A stretch of DNA of 64,000 nucleotides. Source: CAZEDM01 sp964511075 (GTDB taxonomy: Bacteria > Zixibacteria > MSB-5A5 > RBG-16-43-9). Made by a program: the position numbers and the translations under genes. A model generated the notes under the pieces. It searched no databases. It was not told the origin of the DNA and saw only the letters and a program-made list of their open reading frames with translations. The stretch is from positions 1-64,000 of the forward strand of contig CAZEDM010000007.1 in the NCBI GenBank assembly GCA_964511075.1, written 5' to 3'. Positions 59,529 through 64,000 of the stretch are shown piece after piece (positions within the stretch are counted from its first letter, which is position 1; every line of letters starts with the position of its first letter).

Positions 59529-59553
59529 AAAATTCTTTTATTTCCAGAAATCT

Positions 59554-59582
59554 ATTCTATTTCAAATCAGAGAGGATGTCAA
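59554..59582 (-). promoter_or_regulatory. thyX-nrdJ promoter
   Basis: Minus strand TTGACA (59577-59582), a 17-base spacer, TAGAAT (59554-59559). Start near 59547, leader about 110 bases. Confidence 0.7.
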
Positions 59583-59668
59583 GGAAAAATTTTTGTTTTA
59601 GTCAAAAAAATCACAATATATTGTATTTCAACAAAATATAGAACTCAAAATGTAGAGCCATCATCATT

Positions 59669-61651
59669 TCATGAAGAAACACTCTTTTCTGCGGACTTAC
59701 CCTTTTTCCCTCTCATGGCTTCGCAAATCATAAAGAGCAATTGATTCCTCTTGAAAGGTTTTGTAATCAAAAAGTCAAATCCTTGGAGTTTTGTTTCTTT
59801 CTCTTCGAGTTGAGTTCCCCAGCCAGTCATCAATGCCATTTTGGCAGAGGGATTTATTGATTTGATCGCTTTGGCAACTTCCCAGCCTGATTTATCAGGC
59901 ATTGATAGATTTGTCAAAATTAAATCATAGTCACTCTTTCTGTAAAAATCTATACCCTGGTCACCGTCCACTGCTAAGGTTACTGAGTGCCCTTCCTGGG
60001 TCAGCATATCGAAGATAAGGTCCCTCACATTCTTTTCATCGTCTATCACTAATATATTTGCAGGCTGGAAATCTATTACCGGTATTTTACTTTCTTCTTT
60101 CTGAGATATACTGCTGAGCGGGAATTTTAAAGAGAATTTCGTGCCCTTACCCAATTCAGACTCAACCTTTATATTTCCCTGGTGCTTCGAGATAATACCA
60201 TAGACAATAGATAATCCCAATCCTGTCCCTTTTTCCCCTTTTTGGGTGAAAAAAGGCTCGAATATTTTTGCCTTTACCTCTTCATCCATACCCATACCAT
60301 TATCTTCTACTGAGGCAAGGACATAACCATCTTCCATCCATGTTCTTAAGGTTATGGTGCCTCCATTATATAAGGCATCAACAGCATTTATGATCAAATT
60401 AGTAAAAACCTCTCTCAACTCAGCCGGGTTACCAGCGACAGGGCTTATTTCTTTTAAGTCCATCTCCAGCTTTATGTTAGCCCCTTTGGTCAGTGCCTTA
60501 TTTTCCCATTTGAAGCGGGTTATCTCCACTACCTGTTGAAGGACTTTATTCAAATCAGCTTTAACGAAGATCGACTCCCGACCTATCTTGGTAAATTCCT
60601 GTAATCTTCTTACGATCTCACTCCCATCGTTAGCTACCTGCTCTATCACCCTTAGTCCCTTTCTAAGGTCTTCTTCTTTAACCTTTTTTAAAAGGAGTTC
60701 TGTTCTGCCGGTTATGATCTCTAATATGTTATTGAAATCATGAGCTACTCCCCCGGATAATTCCCCTAAGGCTCTGATCTTCTCTGAATGTATCAGCTGG
60801 CTCTGAGTTTTTTCCAGATCCTCCAGGGCTTTCTGCAAAATCTCAGCCTGTTTTCTCAGCTCCTGATAAAGCTCTGCTTTCTCGATGGAAAAAGCTGCGT
60901 TATGTGCAAATATGGCTAACAGCTTTAAGTCTACCTCATTGAATTTCCTTTCCCCTTTCAGCAGACAGACATTCAATACCCCTTTCATCTCTTTTTTAAC
61001 TCTTAAGGGAACGCATAAGGAGGAAACTATTTCTTCATCCTTAAACACGAAGTTCTTAAATCTATCCTTCTTGACCTCCTCTCCTAAAAGAAGAGGCTCT
61101 CCTCTACTCATAACCCAGCCAGCCACACTCTCGTCCGGATTCAGTTCTATGTTCTTTATCTTCTCACTCAGAACCCCTTGGGAAGAGACACAGACCAGTT
61201 TCCCCTTTTCCTTATCAAAAAGGAAAAGGGACGATCTGTCTGCCTGCAAAGAGTTCAAAACAGTTTGAGAGATCAAATCCAATACTAAGGGAAGCTCGAC
61301 CTCTGAATTCACCAGCGTGCTAACCTCGAACAAGGCTTTAAGTTCCTGAAAGCGTTCCTCTAAGGACTGAGATAAAATCTTCTCTTTGAATAGTTCTATT
61401 CGTAGCTTTTTAATGGAACTCTCTTTGAAAAGGATGTAAGCTAAGAAAAAAAGAGATAGTCCGGTAAATCCCACGAAAAGAAGATTGTAAGTGTAATTTG
61501 ATAACTCCTGCTCGTACAAATTGCGAAGATCAGAATAGAAGAATAAAGCTAAAATAAAAGTGATTAAGACTAAAAAGGTTCCAGCAGTTAAAATCCAGAG
61601 CTGCCAGTCTCTCCTCTCGATGTTTTTGATCTCATCCTGTATGTTTTTCAT
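59669..61651 (-). CDS. Hybrid histidine kinase with GAF domain and degenerate receiver
   Basis: A 660-residue membrane sensor kinase. Two membrane helices (about 18-38 and 54-74), a coiled coil, a GAF domain (about 108-262), then the phosphorylated His in GGVAHDFNNILEI (about 302). The ATPase domain has NLIINAVDALYNGG, VEDNGMGM and GTGLGLSIVYGI. A receiver domain follows (about 530-645): the acidic pair IDDE, the Thr/Lys of MTGW and TKPF are kept, but the phospho-acceptor Asp is replaced by Asn581 (LILTNLSMPD). It lacks a cognate regulator gene nearby. The receiver therefore probably acts as an unphosphorylated regulatory or docking module. Confidence 0.85.
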   Translation of the reverse strand: MKNIQDEIKNIERRDWQLWILTAGTFLVLITFILALFFYSDLRNLYEQELSNYTYNLLFVGFTGLSLFFLAYILFKESSIKKLRIELFKEKILSQSLEERFQELKALFEVSTLVNSEVELPLVLDLISQTVLNSLQADRSSLFLFDKEKGKLVCVSSQGVLSEKIKNIELNPDESVAGWVMSRGEPLLLGEEVKKDRFKNFVFKDEEIVSSLCVPLRVKKEMKGVLNVCLLKGERKFNEVDLKLLAIFAHNAAFSIEKAELYQELRKQAEILQKALEDLEKTQSQLIHSEKIRALGELSGGVAHDFNNILEIITGRTELLLKKVKEEDLRKGLRVIEQVANDGSEIVRRLQEFTKIGRESIFVKADLNKVLQQVVEITRFKWENKALTKGANIKLEMDLKEISPVAGNPAELREVFTNLIINAVDALYNGGTITLRTWMEDGYVLASVEDNGMGMDEEVKAKIFEPFFTQKGEKGTGLGLSIVYGIISKHQGNIKVESELGKGTKFSLKFPLSSISQKEESKIPVIDFQPANILVIDDEKNVRDLIFDMLTQEGHSVTLAVDGDQGIDFYRKSDYDLILTNLSMPDKSGWEVAKAIKSINPSAKMALMTGWGTQLEEKETKLQGFDFLITKPFKRNQLLFMICEAMRGKKGKSAEKSVSS

Positions 61652-61697
61652 ATACTCAACCCCCTTCTATTAATTTTTCGGAAGAAATTCAATAAAG

Positions 61698-62222
61698 TTA
61701 ATTAAGAGAAGAGCCGAAAACAGAGTATTTCCTTAATCTTAGACTCAGGGCTGGGATTAAAAGTAGCTGTAAGATTATGCCAGGAAGCCCGGTGATGAAG
61801 GAAGCTTGTAAGAAGGAACTGAAGTTAACCGGGAGCTCAATCAGTGACCCTAAGATGAATATTCCCAAGGCAAAGGCACATCTTCCCGCAACCATAGATA
61901 GTATGAGACTTAGAAGGAGGGATAGTCTAAGATATCTGTAAAACAGACCTATAGTGAAGCCATAGGTGGGAAGCTCCAAAGCCATAAGTGGAACCGCATA
62001 AGGAGGGGGCATAGCGGTAAGTAAAAAACTCAAAATCGGACACAGAAATCCGACCACGGCACCACTTACAGGCCCCAGCAAAATTCCGGCGAAAAATACC
62101 GGGAAGTGCATGGGCGAGAAAATCCTGCCAGCTAAGCCGAACTGATGAAAGAAAAAGGGAAGGATTATGCCCAAGGAGATAAACAGCGCACTCAGACTGA
62201 TCTGCTTAACTGAGATCTTCAT
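61698..62222 (-). CDS. ECF transporter S-component-like membrane protein
   Basis: A 174-residue integral protein with about five or six membrane helices and the S-component look (N-terminal LSALFISLGIILPFFFHQFG, GPVSGAVVGFLCPILSFLL, ELPTYGFTIGLFYRYL). S-components bind a vitamin or metal and use shared EcfA/EcfT; none is encoded here. The substrate cannot be read. It starts in an ATGA overlap with the methyltransferase gene upstream, so they are coupled. Confidence 0.7.
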   Translation of the reverse strand: MKISVKQISLSALFISLGIILPFFFHQFGLAGRIFSPMHFPVFFAGILLGPVSGAVVGFLCPILSFLLTAMPPPYAVPLMALELPTYGFTIGLFYRYLRLSLLLSLILSMVAGRCAFALGIFILGSLIELPVNFSSFLQASFITGLPGIILQLLLIPALSLRLRKYSVFGSSLN

Positions 62223-62809
62223 TTCTCACCACAGGCAATATACAAACAAGGTTCATCTATAATTACTACTTTTTTTAATCCCTTGTTTTTCATCATCTTT
62301 TTCAAGACCTTTTCAGTGGGCAAGACATCCTTAACCACTGCACCTCCAGATAAACGATGATGCTTCTTCAGCTCCTTACTTCCCAAGAGATGAGCGATGA
62401 AAACCTTGCCCCTTTTTTTCAAAACCCTGCTTATCTCATCTAAGGCTTTTGCCTTGTTCCCAAAATGAGGAAAAGAGGCAAAGGCTATGACATAGTCGAA
62501 CGATTCAGCCAGCAAGGGAAGTTTTTCCGCAGGAGCGCAGATCAGTATTATATTTTCTTTTCGATATTTACTCTCAGCCTTCCTAAGCATCTGAGGGGAA
62601 AAGTCCACCCCGAAAAGCCTGCCTTTCTCACCAATAGATTTCAATATATGAGGAAATAATACCCCGGTCCCACATCCCAGATCCAAAACCTGGGAGCCTT
62701 TCTTTAGCCCAAAACTTCGGATAAGCTTGTTTAGTTTATCCTGAGAATCTGAATGACATATCTCGTCCCATTTATGGGCATAACTATCAAAATATTCTTT
62801 CCTGGACAT
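62219..62809 (-). CDS. Class I SAM-dependent methyltransferase
   Basis: About 196 residues from ATG 62809 (GGTGG nine bases upstream). A start at 62896 is rejected because it would translate a repeat palindrome. Motif I is VLDLGCGTGVLFPHI, with a post-motif acidic FGVDFSPQML, and ALDEISRVLKKRGKVFIAH near motif IV-VI, like UbiE/Methyltransf_11 proteins. Coupled to the S-component gene. Substrate unknown, though the pairing could mean modification of a transported cofactor (speculative). Confidence 0.75.
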   Translation of the reverse strand: MSRKEYFDSYAHKWDEICHSDSQDKLNKLIRSFGLKKGSQVLDLGCGTGVLFPHILKSIGEKGRLFGVDFSPQMLRKAESKYRKENIILICAPAEKLPLLAESFDYVIAFASFPHFGNKAKALDEISRVLKKRGKVFIAHLLGSKELKKHHRLSGGAVVKDVLPTEKVLKKMMKNKGLKKVVIIDEPCLYIACGEK

Positions 62810-62827
62810 AGTAGAATTCCACCCTGG

Positions 62828-62893
62828 TCGATGGTAACCGCAAGCCTCAGCTTGCGTAAGATTATTACAAGGCAGACCAAAGTCTGCGGCTGC
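62828..62893. repeat. Pair of palindromes before the methyltransferase gene
   Basis: CGCAAGCCTCAGCTTGCG and GGCAGACCAAAGTCTGCG/GGCTGCC lie in tandem. They extend an upstream in-frame ATG that I consider spurious. Confidence 0.6.
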
Positions 62894-62915
62894 CATCCCT
62901 TGATTTTATGTTTAT

Positions 62916-63251
62916 TTAAATTGTAATTGTCTCATCGGATTTCAACAAAACCTCTACTATCTCAGCCATATTACCCTTTTTACCAACTTTGACTTTATCT
63001 GCGATCCCGTAATAATTAAGACAGGTGGAGCAGGCTAGTATCTGCACCCCTAAATTCTCCAGGGACACCAGAACCTCAAGATAGGATGACCCCTCTACCA
63101 GCAATTTTACCCCGGAGGCATAAAAAATCAAAATCTCGGGTTTTAAATCCGAATCAACTAAAGTTCTAAAGAAATTCCCCAGCAGGCGTGCGGTAAGCTC
63201 CTCTTCACCCTGTCCCATCCTTTGATTATTGACAATTATAACCTTTCCCAT
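62916..63251 (-). CDS. YedF/DsrE-like sulfurtransferase-family protein
   Basis: A 111-residue protein matching the C-terminal DsrE-like domain of the selenium-metabolism protein YedF: VNNQRMGQGEEELTARLLGNF, EILIFYASGVKLLVEGS, LENLGVQILACSTCLNYYGI. The TusA-like half is absent. The CSTC pair is the likely thiol site. Role in sulfur or selenium trafficking is inferred from the family. No selenocysteine machinery lies in the window. Confidence 0.75.
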   Translation of the reverse strand: MGKVIIVNNQRMGQGEEELTARLLGNFFRTLVDSDLKPEILIFYASGVKLLVEGSSYLEVLVSLENLGVQILACSTCLNYYGIADKVKVGKKGNMAEIVEVLLKSDETITI

Positions 63252-63277
63252 ACGGTCGCCTTTGAAGTTATTCTCTG

Positions 63278-63302
63278 TAGGGGCGAGGTGACCTCGTCCC
63301 TA
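63278..63302. repeat. TAGGGGC-type palindrome
   Basis: GTAGGGGCGAGG pairs with CCTCGTCCCTA around a TGA loop, between the YedF-like and GTPase genes. Confidence 0.55.
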
Positions 63303-63326
63303 TAATCGCCTCTCATAAATAGACAA

Positions 63327-64000
63327 TCAAATATGAAATTCTATTACATCTCCATCCTCTAAGACCTGGTCTCTTTGAACCATCTGCCCTTCGTATTTAC
63401 CCTCCCCCCAGATACGGGCGTATTTCAGATTATGAGCAAAGTCCTTATGAATGGCCAGAGCTGCATCTATCAGCGTCTTCCCCCTTTTAAGGACCACGGG
63501 ATCCTTATAATCAATAACTTTTCCCGGGGTTTTGGTGTATATCCTTATGATCTCCAGGTGCTTGAAGGTTTCTCTTTTCAACTTCTCCAAACCAGTTTTT
63601 GTTTCTGCTGAGACGGAATATAACAAAAACGAAGAGTCATACAATTCCTTTATTATTCCCCAGCTTTCCTTTGCACTCTTTGAATCATTTTTATTGCCTA
63701 AAACCATGGTTTTTTTACATACCTCACCCAGGTCTAAGGAAATTGCGTTTTCATCTTTGTGCAGCTTGATCTTCTTCTCCCCTAATCTTTTCCTTACCAT
63801 CTCTAGCCCCGCAGAGGGATCTTCTGAACTCAAATCTATGACTAACCAGACCAGATCTGAATTGCGAATTGTCCCTAAGACCCCACTTTCCAAAAAATCG
63901 GAAGTAATGGGCGGTGTATCTATCAACTGGATTTGAATATTCTCATAAGGCATCATGCCGGCTGAAGGCTTGAGAGTGGAAAAAGGATAGGGAGCAACCT
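63327..64000 (-). CDS. DRG/Obg-type GTPase with TGS domain (partial, N-terminus missing)
   Basis: The reading frame is open to the right edge, so the ATG at 63956 is internal. Upstream codons give VAPYPFSTLKPSAG, the switch I region of Obg/DRG GTPases. G3 is DTPP, G4 is NKND and G5 near SAETKTG. The C-terminus (about the last 75 residues) is a TGS domain (YTKTPGKVIDY, DAALAIHKDF, LEDGDVIEFHI). A ribosome-associated GTPase role is inferred from the family. Confidence 0.85.
   Translation of the reverse strand, partial: VAPYPFSTLKPSAGMMPYENIQIQLIDTPPITSDFLESGVLGTIRNSDLVWLVIDLSSEDPSAGLEMVRKRLGEKKIKLHKDENAISLDLGEVCKKTMVLGNKNDSKSAKESWGIIKELYDSSFLLYSVSAETKTGLEKLKRETFKHLEIIRIYTKTPGKVIDYKDPVVLKRGKTLIDAALAIHKDFAHNLKYARIWGEGKYEGQMVQRDQVLEDGDVIEFHI

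Noticed and set aside
62810..62896. N-terminal extension of the methyltransferase
   Set aside because: It is translated from two tandem repeat palindromes; the conserved domain and SD support ATG 62809.

Overview
The window looks like the chromosome of an uncultured bacterium of the FCB/Zixibacteria neighbourhood. The clues are secreted proteins ending in a T9SS-like FlgD-type tail (NYPNPFNP, then GIYFY and a final KM-V-K), others ending in paired dockerin-like repeats with the signature VVYLI-YLFKGGPPP, and a gene set of ThyX, class II ribonucleotide reductase, DUF5683 and DUF1385. The standard code with TGA as stop is in use. The taxonomic placement is inference from protein style, not a search.

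Layout. 1-8267 (minus): five secreted multidomain surface proteins built from cohesin-like, Ig/cadherin-like and dockerin-like domains. 8866-9867: a PP-loop tRNA-thiolation-type ATPase. 10188-13461 (minus): a four-gene carbamoyltransferase module including a 55-residue DUF5989 protein. 13732-18569 (minus): an EndoQ-type repair endonuclease followed by a single-chain type IIG restriction-modification enzyme. 18841-24738 (plus): secreted proteins, a metzincin-like lipoprotein, an outer-membrane protein split by one in-frame TGA, and a dockerin-bearing beta-propeller. 24957-28761: a small exported peptide coupled to a TPR-GAF-sigma54 activator, then a lipoprotein. 28840-31895 (minus): a dockerin-tailed M1 aminopeptidase and a HhH-GPD-like protein.

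32083-47024 (plus) is mostly housekeeping: DUF5683, an ATP-grasp protein, a GlmM-type mutase, a DksA-zinc-finger/SpoIIE phosphatase fusion, glmS, then rpmE, DUF1385, prfA, a membrane protein, tldD, tldE, a small Tat protein, prmC, and finally tdh. 47025-49133 is a repeat-rich accessory pocket with a membrane protein and a DUF4145 protein. 49134-53758 holds a GNAT protein and a second type IIG enzyme. 53770-64000 (mostly minus): pyrE, acpS, a structured plus-strand ncRNA (6S-like candidate) with its own promoter and terminator, a Roadblock-like pair, nrdJ, thyX, a hybrid histidine kinase whose receiver lacks the phospho-acceptor Asp, an ECF S-component, a methyltransferase, a YedF/DsrE-like protein and a partial DRG-type GTPase.

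How parts fit. thyX and nrdJ form a dNTP operon with a leader hairpin that looks like an attenuator. GlmM and GlmS feed UDP-GlcNAc synthesis. prfA and prmC form the termination-factor pair. The secreted proteins probably make one surface system with two C-terminal sorting solutions, the FlgD-type tail or a dockerin pair. Several families of short palindromic repeats fill the intergenic gaps; one has duplicated the 3' end of tdh and one lies inside a coding region. No tRNA, rRNA, CRISPR array or transposase was seen.
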